Shown here: positions 1 to 8,973 of the stretch, in pieces
Position numbering within the stretch: the stretch's first letter is position 1
Layout of the letters: every line of letters starts with the position of its first letter
Translations under genes and position numbers: made by a program
Source of the DNA: Hyphomicrobiales bacterium
GTDB taxonomy: Bacteria; Pseudomonadota; Alphaproteobacteria; Rhizobiales; Rhizobiaceae
NCBI GenBank assembly: GCA_900468625.1
Contig: UBUL01000018.1
Coordinates: forward strand, 424,955-488,954
Reading direction: 5' to 3'
Length of the DNA: 64,000 bases
Notes under the pieces: generated by a model
Database searches by the model: none
What the model was told of the DNA's origin: nothing
Seen by the model: only the letters and a program-made list of their open reading frames with translations

Positions 1-499
1 GCCGGCTTGCGACGGAAAGCTCGCGCACCTGGATTTCCGGGTCGATGGAAATATTGAGACGCTGGAAGAGTTCCTCGGTCTTGCGGCTCATCTCCGCATG
101 GTCGACGAGGCCGAACCGGTTCTTCGGCTCGCGCCGGATCCAGATATTCTCCGAAACCGTCATGAAGGGCATCAGGTTCAGTTCCTGATGGATCATGGCG
201 ATGCCGTTTTCCAGCGCGTCGAGGGGCGACTTCAGCCGGATTTCGACACCTTTCAGGCGCACTTCGCCCTGATCGGGAATATAAATGCCGGCAAGGATCT
301 TCATCAGCGTCGATTTGCCCGCACCATTTTCGCCCATCAGTGCATGCACCGTTCCGCGCTTGAGACGGAAGGAAACGTCATCGAGGGCGAGCACGCCGGG
401 AAATTCCTTGCGGATGCCTTCCGCGCTCAGCAGATAGGCGGCATTGGGGACAGCGCCGCTGGCGCGCACCGCCGCCATGGTGGATGGGCTCACAGCCAT
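1..499 (-). CDS. Sugar ABC transporter ATP-binding protein (partial, N-terminal part)
   Basis: The reading frame starts at the ATG at 499-497, preceded by GGGAGG, and runs off the left window edge after about 166 codons. After a leader of about 25 residues it shows the ABC ATPase start: Walker [10 protein letters not shown], then the Q-loop context [19 protein letters not shown]. This spacing and wording match the double-ATPase sugar importers (RbsA/MglA class), which are about 500 residues long, so most of the protein lies outside the window. It is cotranscribed with, and downstream of, the periplasmic binding protein at 572-1498. The class is certain. The sugar cannot be read from this fragment. 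Confidence 0.9.
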   Translation of the reverse strand, partial: MAVSPSTMAAVRASGAVPNAAYLLSAEGIRKEFPGVLALDDVSFRLKRGTVHALMGENGAGKSTLMKILAGIYIPDQGEVRLKGVEIRLKSPLDALENGIAMIHQELNLMPFMTVSENIWIRREPKNRFGLVDHAEMSRKTEELFQRLNISIDPEIQVRELSVASR

Positions 500-571
500 T
501 TTTCCCTCCCGGGCAGATCGGATTTCAAGGGATGCGGGCTTAAGACCCGCATCCGTCGATCACTCTCGTCA

Positions 572-1498
572 TCAGTTCTTCTTGACGAAGTCCTTGACGT
601 TGGTCGGCGTGACGAGCTGGAAGGGAATGTACACCTTCTTCTCGATCTTATCGCCCTTGGCGAGCTTCAGCGCGGCATCGACCGCACCCTTGCCCTGGCC
701 GGCGGCATCCTGGAACACGGTGACCTTCAGGTCGCCGGCCTGCATCGCGGCAAGCGCGTCCTGCGTCGCATCGACGCCGGCAACGACGATCTTGTTCAGC
801 GGCTTGCCAGCCGCCTTCAGCGCCTGGATGGCGCCGATGGCCATTTCGTCGTTGTTGGAGATGACGGCATCGAATTCGAGACCGCTGGATAGCCAGTTGG
901 TCATCAGGTCGGCGCCCTGGGTACGCTGCCAGTTGGCGGTCTGCTCCTGAACGATCTGGATGCCCTTGCACGCATCGGTCGCCACGACATCATGGACGTC
1001 CTTGGTGCGCATGCGGGCAGCCTGGTTCGAGAGTTCGCCCATCATGATGACGGCCTTGCCCTTGCCGCCGAGGATTCGGCATACTTCCTTGGCTTCCAGC
1101 GTGCCGGATTCCTGCTCGTTGGAGGCGACGAAAGCCTGCTGGTCCGGAAGGCTGTCGACGTTTGCCGGCTCGCGGTTGACATAGACCAGCGGGATCTTGG
1201 CATCGGCGGCGAGCTTGGAAATGGCAGCCGTCGCGTCGGTATCGACCGGGTTCACGATGATGGCATCGACCTTACTGGCGATAAAGTTCTGGATCTGGCT
1301 CTGCTGCTTGGCAATGTCGTTCTGAGCGTCTTCGACCTGCAGCGTCACGCCCTTGTCCTTTGCGTAATCCTGCATGCCGTTGCGAAGAACGGTCAGAAAG
1401 TTGTCGTCGAAGAGGGCCATCGACACGCCGATAGTTTGGGCGTGGGCGGCAGTCGACAACAAAAGCGCCATTGCTGAGCCAAGGATAAATTTCTTCAT
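572..1498 (-). CDS. Sugar ABC transporter periplasmic substrate-binding protein
   Basis: This 308-residue lipid-free periplasmic binding protein has a clean signal peptide (MKKFILGSAMALLLSTAAHA, cleavage before QTIGV) and then the type-1 periplasmic-binding fold of the ribose/galactose family (IGVSMALFDDNFLTVLRNGM, DAIIVNPVDTDA, ISNNDEMAIGAIQALK, VAGVDATQDAL). The start at 1498 was chosen because GGGAGGAAG lies just upstream and the signal peptide begins there; a longer frame exists but lacks these signals. The wording resembles rhizobial inositol/rhizopine binders (IbpA/MocB), so myo-inositol or a related polyol is a plausible ligand, but this is inference. The ATPase gene follows 72 bases downstream; the permease is not in the window. 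Confidence 0.92.
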   Translation of the reverse strand: MKKFILGSAMALLLSTAAHAQTIGVSMALFDDNFLTVLRNGMQDYAKDKGVTLQVEDAQNDIAKQQSQIQNFIASKVDAIIVNPVDTDATAAISKLAADAKIPLVYVNREPANVDSLPDQQAFVASNEQESGTLEAKEVCRILGGKGKAVIMMGELSNQAARMRTKDVHDVVATDACKGIQIVQEQTANWQRTQGADLMTNWLSSGLEFDAVISNNDEMAIGAIQALKAAGKPLNKIVVAGVDATQDALAAMQAGDLKVTVFQDAAGQGKGAVDAALKLAKGDKIEKKVYIPFQLVTPTNVKDFVKKN

Positions 1499-1865
1499 GT
1501 CTTCCTCCCAGATACGGTGCCGGCCACACCCCTCCTGAATGCCGGAGCCCTCGATCTCGACCGCAGGGCCTTTATTCAATTCGGCCAGCACTCCCATGAC
1601 GGCCATATTGAAAACGGAACAAACAAACCGTAAAATTCCTTATGCGGAATATTCATTCCATTTTTCAGGACAAAGGTCAACACCAAATTCTGACCGCGCC
1701 TCCGGAACCGGCGAAAGCGAGTTTTCCGCCGATGCCACTGCAAGAATCGGCAGCCGAACCTACATACGGGCGCCGACACGATGGAACGGTTATTCCATCG
1801 ACGCGGAAACGGAATAGAATGCCAACGAACATCTGCCGCACCGCGGCAGGCAACGGAGAACAAAC
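1499..1865. promoter_or_regulatory. Divergent intergenic region, sugar ABC operon / DUF1993 gene
   Basis: About 370 bases separate the minus-strand binding-protein start from the plus-strand DUF1993 start, so both promoters should lie here. The part nearest the transporter is AT-richer and has a small inverted repeat, ATTCC-ttatgc-GGAAT (1635-1650), that could be an operator for a sugar-responsive repressor. No confident -35/-10 pair was assigned and no gene was recognised. Confidence 0.35.
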
Positions 1866-2372
1866 ATGCCCTCGATGTACAGTTTCTCGGTCCCCGTCTT
1901 TCAACGCGGCCTGCAAAATCTTTCAGCCTATCTCGACAAGATCGAAGCCTATGCAGCTGAAAAGGCAATCGCGCCGGGCGAACTCGTTTCCGCCCGCCTG
2001 ATCGACGACATGCTGCCGCTCTCCGGCCAGTACCAGCGCGCCTCCGATACCGCGAAGCTCGCCGTCTCCCGGCTTGCCGGCATCGATGCACCGCGCTTCG
2101 AAGACAATGAGACGACCGTCGCCGAACTGCGGGAGCGCCTGAAGAAAACGCAGGACTTCCTGGCGACGGTCACGCCGGCCACGATGGAAGGCAGCGAAGC
2201 GCGGGAAGTGACGATCACGCCGGGGGGCAACAAGATCACCTTCAAGGGCGAGGATTACCTGACGAAATTCGCGCTGCCGAATTTCTTCTTCCACGTGACC
2301 ACGGCACACGACATCCTGCGCAGCCGAGGCCTATCGGTGGGCAAGATGAATTATCTCGGGGCACTCAGCTAA
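1866..2372 (+). CDS. DUF1993 family protein
   Basis: A 168-residue soluble protein matching the DUF1993 family (DinB-like four-helix fold): MYSFSVPVFQRGLQNLSAYL at the start, LIDDMLPLSGQYQRASDTAK in the middle, and the family ending FFFHVTTAHDILRSRGLSVGKMNYLG. The ATG at 1866 has GGAG eight bases upstream; an alternative ATG three codons later would lose that spacing. The biochemical role of the family is not established. The gene stands alone, is convergent with the sulfatase gene, and ends in a strong hairpin terminator (2382-2407). Confidence 0.9.
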   Translation: MPSMYSFSVPVFQRGLQNLSAYLDKIEAYAAEKAIAPGELVSARLIDDMLPLSGQYQRASDTAKLAVSRLAGIDAPRFEDNETTVAELRERLKKTQDFLATVTPATMEGSEAREVTITPGGNKITFKGEDYLTKFALPNFFFHVTTAHDILRSRGLSVGKMNYLGALS

Positions 2373-2378
2373 AATTAT

Positions 2379-3968
2379 TCAGGGCCGGAGCGACACCGGC
2401 CCTTTTTCCGTCAGTTCCGTATAGGAAAGCGTCTGGTCCAGATGCTCCGCCCTGAGGGAGAGCAGCTTTTCAGCATAGGCAAGCCTGATTGCCGCATAGG
2501 CGCTATCATTGGCGACATTGGAGAACTCCGCCGGATCCTTCGCCAGATCGAAAAGCAGCGGCGGAAGCCCGGCGCAATGGATGTATTTGAAGCGCTCGTC
2601 GCGCAAGACGGCCAGATTGCAGGCATTGGACCGCAAGCCGAAATGCCGCTCGGGAATACCCTCGGCGATATCACGGAAATCGAACTCCCAAAACGCCGCA
2701 TCGCGCCAGTTTTCCGGTTCGGACCCTGCAAGGAACGGCAGCAGGCTGTGGCCATCGACATGGTTTGCCGGCACGATACCGAGCCGGTCGCAAAGGCTCG
2801 GGAAAATATCCGCGGCGCTCGTGAAATGCTCCACCTGCCGGCCATGCGTGACGGGCTGGCCAGGATCGCGAATGACGAGCGGCACATGATAGCTGCCGTC
2901 AAAGAAGCCGCCCTTGCCGAGCATCCAATGGTCGCCCATCATCTCGGCATGGTCCGAGGTGAAGACGATCACCGTATCGTCCCAGGCGCCGGCGTCCTTC
3001 AATGCCTGCCAGATCCGGCCGAGCTGCGCATCGACCTCGGCGATCATGCCATAATAAATGGCGCGGATGGCCGCAAAATCCTCCGACCTCCACTCGTTAA
3101 TGGAGCCTTTGCCGCCATGCACGAAGCCGCCCTTGCCGATCAGCGGCAGGCCGAAGGCAAGTAGCGGATGCGCGGCCATCTCGGTTTCGCGGTCGGCAGC
3201 GCGCGCAAAAGCCGGGCCGTCGGCCGCCGAAAACATGCGGTTATAGGGCTCCGGCACCGAGAAAGGCGGGTGCGGCCGCAGGAAGGAAACATGCGCAAAC
3301 CAGGGCTGATCCTGTTCTCCGAGCCAGCGGATGAATTCGCCGGCCATAAAGGCCGTCTGCGTCTCGTCTTTGGAATAGGAAGGCGCATTATTGGAAATCT
3401 CGCCGGGCTCGGCCCCGACCGGAATATGGATGTCCCGGCTGACGGCATCGGCATGACCGCGCGATCGCAGCCAGGAGAGCCATTGCTTTTCGTGTTCCGG
3501 CAGAAGCTGCCGCGGCATAAAGCCGGGCAGCACGCCCTCATAGGTCGTCAGATGCGGATCGTTGGGATCACGGCCGCGCGGATCGAGTGCTGTGTCCGTA
3601 TAGCCGAACAGCGTGGGATCGTAGCCTGCCCGCCGCGCCGCAAGCGCGACATTGTCGAAACGCGCATCCAGCGGCGAACCATTGCGGCAGACGCGATGGT
3701 TCATCTGGTAAAGGCCGGTATAGAGCGTCGCGCGCGCCGGCGAGCACGGCGCCGCACCGGCATAATGCCGCCGGAACAGCACGCCCTCCTGCGCCAGCGC
3801 ATCGACATTCGGCGTCTGCACGCATTCATGGCCGACGGCGGAGAGACAATCCCCCCGCCACTGGTCGGCCGAAATCAGCAGGACGTTCGGGCGTTTGCCG
3901 CCAACGCCGACGAAAGAACGCCGTTCAGAGCGTGATGCCGAAAAGTGTAGGCGGTTTTCGGACGACAT
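2379..3968 (-). CDS. Sulfatase-family hydrolase (phosphonate monoester hydrolase-like)
   Basis: A roughly 529-residue enzyme of the alkaline phosphatase superfamily. RPNVLLISADQWRGDC carries the metal-binding Asp. CSPAR (Cys at about residue 75) is the C-x-P-x-R formylglycine motif, so a maturation enzyme is required. FTSDHAEMMGDHWMLGKGG carries later metal ligands. The C-terminal wording (FWEFDFRD, LPPLLFDLAKDPAEFSN) is closer to rhizobial phosphonate monoester hydrolase/arylsulfatase than to choline sulfatase; the substrate is inferred only. Start: GTG at 3971 or ATG at 3968. Both lie inside a RIME-type palindrome, so the first 15-16 residues are repeat-encoded; the conserved fold begins at about residue 26. 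An AAGGAAG within the same repeat is suitably placed as ribosome binding site. Confidence 0.85.
   Translation of the reverse strand: MSSENRLHFSASRSERRSFVGVGGKRPNVLLISADQWRGDCLSAVGHECVQTPNVDALAQEGVLFRRHYAGAAPCSPARATLYTGLYQMNHRVCRNGSPLDARFDNVALAARRAGYDPTLFGYTDTALDPRGRDPNDPHLTTYEGVLPGFMPRQLLPEHEKQWLSWLRSRGHADAVSRDIHIPVGAEPGEISNNAPSYSKDETQTAFMAGEFIRWLGEQDQPWFAHVSFLRPHPPFSVPEPYNRMFSAADGPAFARAADRETEMAAHPLLAFGLPLIGKGGFVHGGKGSINEWRSEDFAAIRAIYYGMIAEVDAQLGRIWQALKDAGAWDDTVIVFTSDHAEMMGDHWMLGKGGFFDGSYHVPLVIRDPGQPVTHGRQVEHFTSAADIFPSLCDRLGIVPANHVDGHSLLPFLAGSEPENWRDAAFWEFDFRDIAEGIPERHFGLRSNACNLAVLRDERFKYIHCAGLPPLLFDLAKDPAEFSNVANDSAYAAIRLAYAEKLLSLRAEHLDQTLSYTELTEKGPVSLRP
2382..2407 (+). terminator. Rho-independent terminator of the DUF1993 gene
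   Basis: GGGCCGG (2382-2388), a 7-base loop and CCGGCCC (2396-2402) are followed by five T. The hairpin lies inside the last codons of the convergent sulfatase gene, so the end of that protein (GPVSLRP) is encoded by terminator DNA. Confidence 0.85.
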
Positions 3969-4040
3969 CACGCTCTACTTCCTTGATTCTAGAGCGGATT
4001 CAGATTTTAGGCCGAACAGACCTAAAATCATCCGGCTCTA
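3927..4040. repeat. RIME-type mosaic palindromic repeat, copy A
   Basis: Two palindromic modules: one near 3927-3975 (GAGCGTGATG... and its complement CATCACGCTC around GTTTTCGG) and one near 3991-4040 (AGAGC-GGAT...TTTTAGG...CCTAAAATCATCCGGCTCT). Near-identical copies occur at 49628-49741 (same orientation) and 27934-28039 (inverted). The element supplies the galE stop codon on one side and the sulfatase start region on the other. Confidence 0.85.
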
Positions 4041-5021
4041 GTGCTGGTTCGATTTGGCATGCCAATTCCAAGCGGATTGAATGATCTCGGTCAGATCGTA
4101 TTGCGGCGACCAACCGAGGACATCGCGGGCCTTGTCGTTGTTGGCGACCAGCGTGGTTGAATCGCCCTCGCGGCGACCGACATATTCGACGGGAAACGGG
4201 CGGTTCGACACAGTCTCGATCGTGCCCAAAAGTTCCTTCACCGTCGTGCCGGTGCCCGTGCCAAGATTGAGCGCGACGGAATCGCCGCCATCGAGCAGAT
4301 ATTCCACGGCACGGACATGCGCATCGGCAAGATCGAGCACATGGATGTAATCGCGCACGCAGGTGCCGTCGCGCGTGTCATAATCGCTCCCGAAGACCTT
4401 GAAGCCCTGGCGACGACCGAGGGCGGCGTCGATGGCGAGCGGAATCGCATGGGTTTCCGGCGTATGCCACTCGCCGATGCGCCCTTCGAAGTCGGCGCCG
4501 GCAGCATTGAAATAGCGCAGGATGACGGAGCGCAGCCCCTTATACTGGTCATAATCCGCCAGCGCCTGCTCGACGATATATTTCGTGCGGCCATAGGGAT
4601 TGATCGGCACCTGCCGGTGGCTTTCGTCGAGCGGCACGCTCTGCGGCAGGCCATAGGTGGCGCAGGTCGACGAAAAGACGAAGGCATTCACGCCTGCCGC
4701 CTGGGCCGCCGAAAGCAGGGTCAATGTGCCGATGACGTTGTTTTCATAAAAGGAAACGGGATCCTTGACCGACTCGCCGACCTCGATCAACGCGGCAAAA
4801 TGCAAGATGGCGGCAGGCTTGTGCTTGGCAAGAACTTCATCGAGGCGTGCCCGATCGCGAATATCGCCTTCTTCGGCCGGACCCCATTTGACGAATTCGC
4901 GGTGGCCATTGGAGAAATTGTCGTAGACGACGGGCTTAAAGCCCTTGTTCGCCAGATCCAGACACGTATGCGAACCGATATAGCCGGCTCCGCCCACCAC
5001 AAGCACCGTTTCTCCTGCCAT
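4038..5021 (-). CDS. galE: UDP-glucose 4-epimerase
   Basis: A 327-residue extended short-chain dehydrogenase converting UDP-glucose to UDP-galactose in the cytosol, needed for galactose-containing exo- and lipopolysaccharide (the rhizobial homologue is also called exoB). Visible features are the NAD-binding GGAGYIG (10-16), the SSTCATYG block with its catalytic Ser/Thr (118-120), and NPYGRTKY with catalytic Tyr143 and Lys147. The ATG at 5021 was preferred over the one at 5027 because AGGAAGG ends directly before the latter and is six bases from the former. Its TAG stop is formed by the edge of RIME copy A. It fits the polysaccharide locus that follows. Confidence 0.95.
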   Translation of the reverse strand: MAGETVLVVGGAGYIGSHTCLDLANKGFKPVVYDNFSNGHREFVKWGPAEEGDIRDRARLDEVLAKHKPAAILHFAALIEVGESVKDPVSFYENNVIGTLTLLSAAQAAGVNAFVFSSTCATYGLPQSVPLDESHRQVPINPYGRTKYIVEQALADYDQYKGLRSVILRYFNAAGADFEGRIGEWHTPETHAIPLAIDAALGRRQGFKVFGSDYDTRDGTCVRDYIHVLDLADAHVRAVEYLLDGGDSVALNLGTGTGTTVKELLGTIETVSNRPFPVEYVGRREGDSTTLVANNDKARDVLGWSPQYDLTEIIQSAWNWHAKSNQH

Positions 5022-5366
5022 GACCATCCTTCCTCAACTTACAAGGATTTTGCCGCCCGACGCGCGGCAGACCGCGTCCGGTCCGACGCGTACACTTAGA
5101 GAGCTGTAGCTGACTTGCAAGGCGGGAGAAAGGAACAAGATTGGCACCATCGAGAATGGACGGGGCAAAAGCTAAGCCGGCTTCGCCTCAGTCTTGCCCG
5201 TATGCATGAGAATTCCGGCAAGAGCCAGAACCGGCGGCAGAAGGAAACAAGCCATGCCGACGGACAGAAAGAGCGCTGCCACCAGCGCGCAGCTTCCCGT
5301 ATTCGGAGGTGATTGAAGGATTGCTGACACTGATCTGGATCGGCTCAAAGCCCGCCGCCTGACACC
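5022..5366. other. Intergenic region upstream of galE with a possible tiny membrane-protein frame
   Basis: This stretch must hold the galE promoter. On the minus strand a GTG-started frame at 5282-5172 would give 36 residues with one strongly hydrophobic segment (VAALFLSVGMACFLLPPVLA) and a Lys-rich tail. It lacks a convincing ribosome binding site and the same frame stays open upstream without an ATG, so it may be a remnant or chance. Nothing else was recognised. Confidence 0.25.
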
Positions 5367-5555
5367 CTATTCGCCACCCTCGGCCTCGAGGGCCGCAATT
5401 TCGTCGGAGATTTCCCGAATGCGCTGTCGCAACTCCGCCTCGGTGCCATCATCCACGTCACCGTCGCCGAAACAATAGCGCGCTATATGCAGCTCCAGCT
5501 TTGCTTCGAGCTGCTCGCGCTGGGCACGCAGATGTTTAAGATAGCTGTTTCGCAT
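5367..5555 (-). CDS. Small hypothetical coiled-coil protein
   Basis: A 62-residue charged protein with heptad-like Leu/Ala/Ile spacing at both ends (LKHLRAQREQLEAKLELHIARY and LRQRIREISDEIAALEAEGG), consistent with a short helical hairpin or coiled coil. No signal peptide or membrane segment. The Shine-Dalgarno is weak. The third-base pattern and amphipathic composition suggest a real gene, but no family was recognised. It diverges from the nucleotide-sugar dehydrogenase. Confidence 0.45.
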   Translation of the reverse strand: MRNSYLKHLRAQREQLEAKLELHIARYCFGDGDVDDGTEAELRQRIREISDEIAALEAEGGE

Positions 5556-5819
5556 CGCGAGTCGCGCTTTCTGAGAAAATAAGTCTCACTCCCGATAAAT
5601 AGGTTCGAAACGGGAAGGTTTCGATAGGCACCCCATCCATCTCGCTGAACCGCCATCGCGGCCCGCCGCAACGCCCCTGTTTCAGGCCTGTTGCAAAGCG
5701 GATGGCCGGTCATCACATTGACGCGACCTGCATCTGAAATGATCCTGAAGGCGAATATTGCCGCTGACATCGGCTTCGGATTTGGGCTAATTCACATGGA
5801 GTGTTCGAGGTATGTTGTG

Positions 5820-7103
5820 GTGAACGAAAAAATTGCCGTCATTGGTCTGGGTTATGTGGGTCTTCCCGTCGCGACCGCGCTTGCTGAAAAATTCCATGAT
5901 GTGGTCGGTTTCGACATCAAGGCTTCGCGCGTCGCCGCGCTGAAGGCAGGCATGGACGACACCCGCGAGATTTCCGCCGAGCGGCTGCAAACGAGCGGGC
6001 TGCGCATCAGCAGCGAAATCGAGGATCTCAGGGATCGCGATATCTTCATCGTCGCCGTGCCGACGCCGATCGACCGGAACCGCCAGCCCGACCTGCGGCC
6101 GATGATTTCCGCCTCGCGCACGGTCGGCAAGGTTTTGCGCAAGGGTTCGGTCGTCATCTATGAATCGACCGTCTATCCCGGCGTCACCGAAGAAGTCTGC
6201 GGCCCGGTGCTGGCCGAAGTCTCCGGGCTGCGCCAGGGCGAGGATTTTCATGTCGGCTATTCGCCGGAGCGCATCAACCCCGGCGACAAGGAGCACACGT
6301 TCGAGCGCATCGTGAAGGTCGTTGCCGGCGACGATGCCGAAACGCTGGAAAGGATCGCCGCGATCTATGGCGCCGTCGTTCAGGCCGGCATCCACCGCGC
6401 CCCCAGCATCAAGGTGGCCGAAGCCGCCAAGGTGATCGAAAACACCCAGCGCGACGTCAATATTGCCCTAATGAACGAGCTTTCGATCATTTTCGAGAAG
6501 ATGAACATCCGCACCGCCGATGTGCTGAAGGCGGCGCGTACGAAGTGGAACTTCCTGCCCTTCACCCCCGGCCTGGTCGGCGGCCACTGCATCGGCGTCG
6601 ATCCCTACTATCTGACGGCCAAGGCCGAAGAGCTCGGCTATCATCCCGAAGTCATCCTCTCCGGCCGCCGCATCAATGACGGCATGGGCGCCTTCATCGC
6701 CCAAAAGCTCATCAAGATGCTGGTCTCGGCGAAAAAGCCGATCAACGGCGCGCGGATCGGGATATTCGGGCTGACCTTCAAGGAAAACGTGCCGGACCTG
6801 CGCAACAGCCGCGTACCCGACATCATAAGCGAACTGCATCAGTTCGGCCTCGAGCCGCTGGTACACGATCCGATGGCGAGCATCTCGGAGGCTGAGGAAG
6901 AATACGGCATAAAGCTCAGGAAGTTACAGGACTTCGGCAAGCTCGATGCCGTCGTACTTGCCGTTCCCCACAAATCCTATCTGGCAGAAGGTGCAGAGAC
7001 TATCCTCGATCTCTTGAGCGAAAACGGTGTCATCGTCGACGTGAAGGCAGCTCTCAATCGGAGCAACCCTCTGCTGGAAGGTCATTCGGTCTGGAGCCTA
7101 TAA
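5820..7103 (+). CDS. Nucleotide-sugar dehydrogenase (UDP-GlcNAc/GalNAc-dehydrogenase type)
   Basis: Oxidises C6 of a UDP- (or GDP-) sugar to a uronic acid with two NAD+, supplying acidic sugars to the surface polysaccharide. Rossmann motif GLGYVGLP near the start; VPTPID and ESTVYPGVTEE in the NAD domain; central substrate-binding stretch with AEAAKVIENTQRDVNIALMNEL; catalytic Cys in GGHCIGVDPYYL; C-terminal LTFKENVPDLRNSRVPDI. The wording is that of the TviB/WbpA/CapL group, usually about 425 residues. The GTG at 5820 (or 5817) was chosen because GAGG lies 6-9 bases upstream, giving 427 residues; an ATG at 5796 would add eight residues with a poorer site. Confidence 0.9.
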   Translation: MNEKIAVIGLGYVGLPVATALAEKFHDVVGFDIKASRVAALKAGMDDTREISAERLQTSGLRISSEIEDLRDRDIFIVAVPTPIDRNRQPDLRPMISASRTVGKVLRKGSVVIYESTVYPGVTEEVCGPVLAEVSGLRQGEDFHVGYSPERINPGDKEHTFERIVKVVAGDDAETLERIAAIYGAVVQAGIHRAPSIKVAEAAKVIENTQRDVNIALMNELSIIFEKMNIRTADVLKAARTKWNFLPFTPGLVGGHCIGVDPYYLTAKAEELGYHPEVILSGRRINDGMGAFIAQKLIKMLVSAKKPINGARIGIFGLTFKENVPDLRNSRVPDIISELHQFGLEPLVHDPMASISEAEEEYGIKLRKLQDFGKLDAVVLAVPHKSYLAEGAETILDLLSENGVIVDVKAALNRSNPLLEGHSVWSL

Positions 7104-7111
7104 GGATGAAA

Positions 7112-7128
7112 GGCGCGCTCAGCGCGCC
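7112..7128. terminator. Bidirectional hairpin between convergent genes
   Basis: GGCGCGC-TCA-GCGCGCC sits between the ends of the dehydrogenase gene and the minus-strand epimerase gene, overlapping the stop codon of the latter. Only two T follow, so terminator strength is uncertain. Confidence 0.5.
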
Positions 7129-8054
7129 TTCGTCCCTGCACCCGCGACCGTTGCCGTCAGACCCTCTTCGACGGAGTAGGGCGGCGACCAGCCGGTGACC
7201 GCCCGCGTCTCGCCGATATCGACCTGAAGCGAGCCTAGGAGCCGTTGCGCGGCGGCCCGACGCCCCATAAGTGCGGCAATCCCTTCGAGCAGCGCCGGCG
7301 GCACCGGCAGCATCCAAGCCTTACGCCCTGTGGCGCTGGATAGTTTGGCGATCAGCTGGCCGATCGAAAGATCTTCGTCGTCACTGACCAAAAACACGCG
7401 ATTGCCGACAGCCGGATGGCTGGCGCAGAGCAGCATGAAATCGACGAGATTGCCGACATAAACGAGCGATCTGCGGTTTCGAACCGCCCCGAATGGCCAA
7501 GGAAACGGCCGGGCGGCCCATTTCATCAGGCTGGCGAAATTGGCTTTCACGCCAGGACCGTAAACGAGCGGCGGCCGGATGATGAGGACCTCCATACCGG
7601 TTTCCGCCGATATCGCGAGCAAAGCCTCCTCCGCCTCGAGCTTCGAGCGGCCATAGGCATCTTGCGGATGTGGCACGTCCGAAGCCCTGAACGGCTTTCC
7701 CGCGGCCGTCTCCTCGCCGTTGACCTTGATCGAACTCAGGAAGACGAAGCGTTTCACGCCAGCGGCCGCCGCCTGCCGCGCCAGATTGGCAGTCGCATCG
7801 ACATTGACGGCGCGGAATGCAGCCAGCGGATCGGCGGCGCTCTCGTTCATGACATGGACGCGGGCTGCCAGATGCATGACGGTATCGACGCCGGCAAGCG
7901 CATCGGACCAATCGGTGTTACGATCCATCGCCCAGATGGCGATGAAGTCTGGGCGGGGCACGCGGCTGACCGGCCGATAGCCGATCTCCCGGCGGGAAAG
8001 CTCCGCGCACAAAGCCTGTCCGACAAAACCGGTCGCACCCGTTACCAGGATCAT
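7119..8054 (-). CDS. NAD-dependent sugar epimerase/reductase (WbpV/WreQ-like)
   Basis: A 311-residue extended SDR protein: MILVTGATGFVGQAL nucleotide-binding start, LAARVHVMNE, FLSSIKVNGE and YGRSKLEAEEAL with the catalytic Tyr and Lys, then IIRPPLVYGPGVKANF. This wording belongs to the WbpV/WcfK branch that often stands beside an initiating sugar transferase. In Rhizobium etli the analogous pair WreQ/WreU makes UDP-QuiNAc and starts the O-antigen, so a 4-keto-sugar reductase for QuiNAc is the favoured role (inference). The start at 8054 has GGAGG about ten bases upstream. It is transcribed divergently from the phosphoglycosyltransferase at 8224. Confidence 0.82.
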   Translation of the reverse strand: MILVTGATGFVGQALCAELSRREIGYRPVSRVPRPDFIAIWAMDRNTDWSDALAGVDTVMHLAARVHVMNESAADPLAAFRAVNVDATANLARQAAAAGVKRFVFLSSIKVNGEETAAGKPFRASDVPHPQDAYGRSKLEAEEALLAISAETGMEVLIIRPPLVYGPGVKANFASLMKWAARPFPWPFGAVRNRRSLVYVGNLVDFMLLCASHPAVGNRVFLVSDDEDLSIGQLIAKLSSATGRKAWMLPVPPALLEGIAALMGRRAAAQRLLGSLQVDIGETRAVTGWSPPYSVEEGLTATVAGAGTKAR

Positions 8055-8223
8055 GCGTGCACTGCCTCCACTCTTCCGCACTATTGCTACCGCAAACATG
8101 CTTTGCACGGGATATCAGCCCGGAACAAGGGTATGGAATATTGCCGCGGATGGTTGTGCTTAAATTCACGATATGAGATGCACAGGATAATGATGATCCC
8201 CATCGGCGCGCGAACCGGCGACG

Positions 8224-8817
8224 ATGCAATTGCAAGAGACGATGCTTTATACGATCGCCAAGCGCCTTTTCGACTTTCTCGCCGCTCTTGCCGCGACCAT
8301 CGTCTTTTTCATTCCCATCCTGATCGTCGCCATTGCCGTGCGGCTGACCTCGCCTGGTCCCGTCCTCTATTGGTCGGATCGGGTCGGCCGGAAAAACAGG
8401 ATCTTCCGGATGCCGAAATTCCGCAGCATGCGCACCGACACGCCTGCGGTTGCTACCCATCTGCTGAAGGACCCCAAGATCTATCTGACGCCGATCGGCT
8501 CCTTCCTGCGCAAATCCAGCCTCGATGAGCTGCCGCAGCTCTGGTGCATCCTGAAGGGCGAGATGAGCATCGTCGGCCCGCGCCCGGCCCTCTTCAACCA
8601 GCACGACCTTGTCGCCCTGCGCACCGAGCGCGGTGTCGACGCGCTGCTGCCGGGTCTGACCGGCTGGGCGCAGGTCAACGGCCGCGACGAATTGCCGATC
8701 CCTGAGAAGGTGGCGCTGGACGAGGACTATCTGCGCCGGCGCTCCTTTTTCTTCGACCTCAAGATCATCGTCCTGACGGCCTTGAAAGTGGTTCGGCGCG
8801 ATGGAGTTGCCCATTAA
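8224..8817 (+). CDS. Initiating polyprenyl-phosphate sugar phosphotransferase (bacterial sugar transferase family)
   Basis: A 197-residue monotopic phosphoglycosyltransferase that transfers a sugar-1-phosphate to undecaprenyl phosphate on the cytoplasmic face, the first step of an O-antigen or exopolysaccharide unit. One N-terminal hydrophobic segment (about 16-36, [20 protein letters not shown]) follows the family KRLFDF start. The signature blocks are all present: [33 protein letters not shown] with the catalytic Asp-Glu pair, and [12 protein letters not shown]. Length is that of the minimal PglC/WbpL-like members. The pairing with the epimerase at 7119 suggests an N-acetylated 6-deoxy sugar such as QuiNAc as first sugar (inference). 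Confidence 0.92.
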   Translation: MQLQETMLYTIAKRLFDFLAALAATIVFFIPILIVAIAVRLTSPGPVLYWSDRVGRKNRIFRMPKFRSMRTDTPAVATHLLKDPKIYLTPIGSFLRKSSLDELPQLWCILKGEMSIVGPRPALFNQHDLVALRTERGVDALLPGLTGWAQVNGRDELPIPEKVALDEDYLRRRSFFFDLKIIVLTALKVVRRDGVAH

Positions 8818-8973
8818 CAAGCATCCGGCGAAATCGGCATCAGTGGTGCAACAGCATCGGAAGATTGCCGCATTCCTGCCCCTTTACGGCCATAGGTGCC
8901 GTCAGAGGGCCAGGAATGCCGGAAGTAAACCGACTGTGAATGAAGGCGGACGACGACATTGGACGACTCGCGC

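Noticed and set aside
5115..5312. 65-codon plus-strand frame upstream of galE
   Set aside because: Composition is shadow-like (Arg, Gln, Ser rich), no ribosome site and no family likeness.
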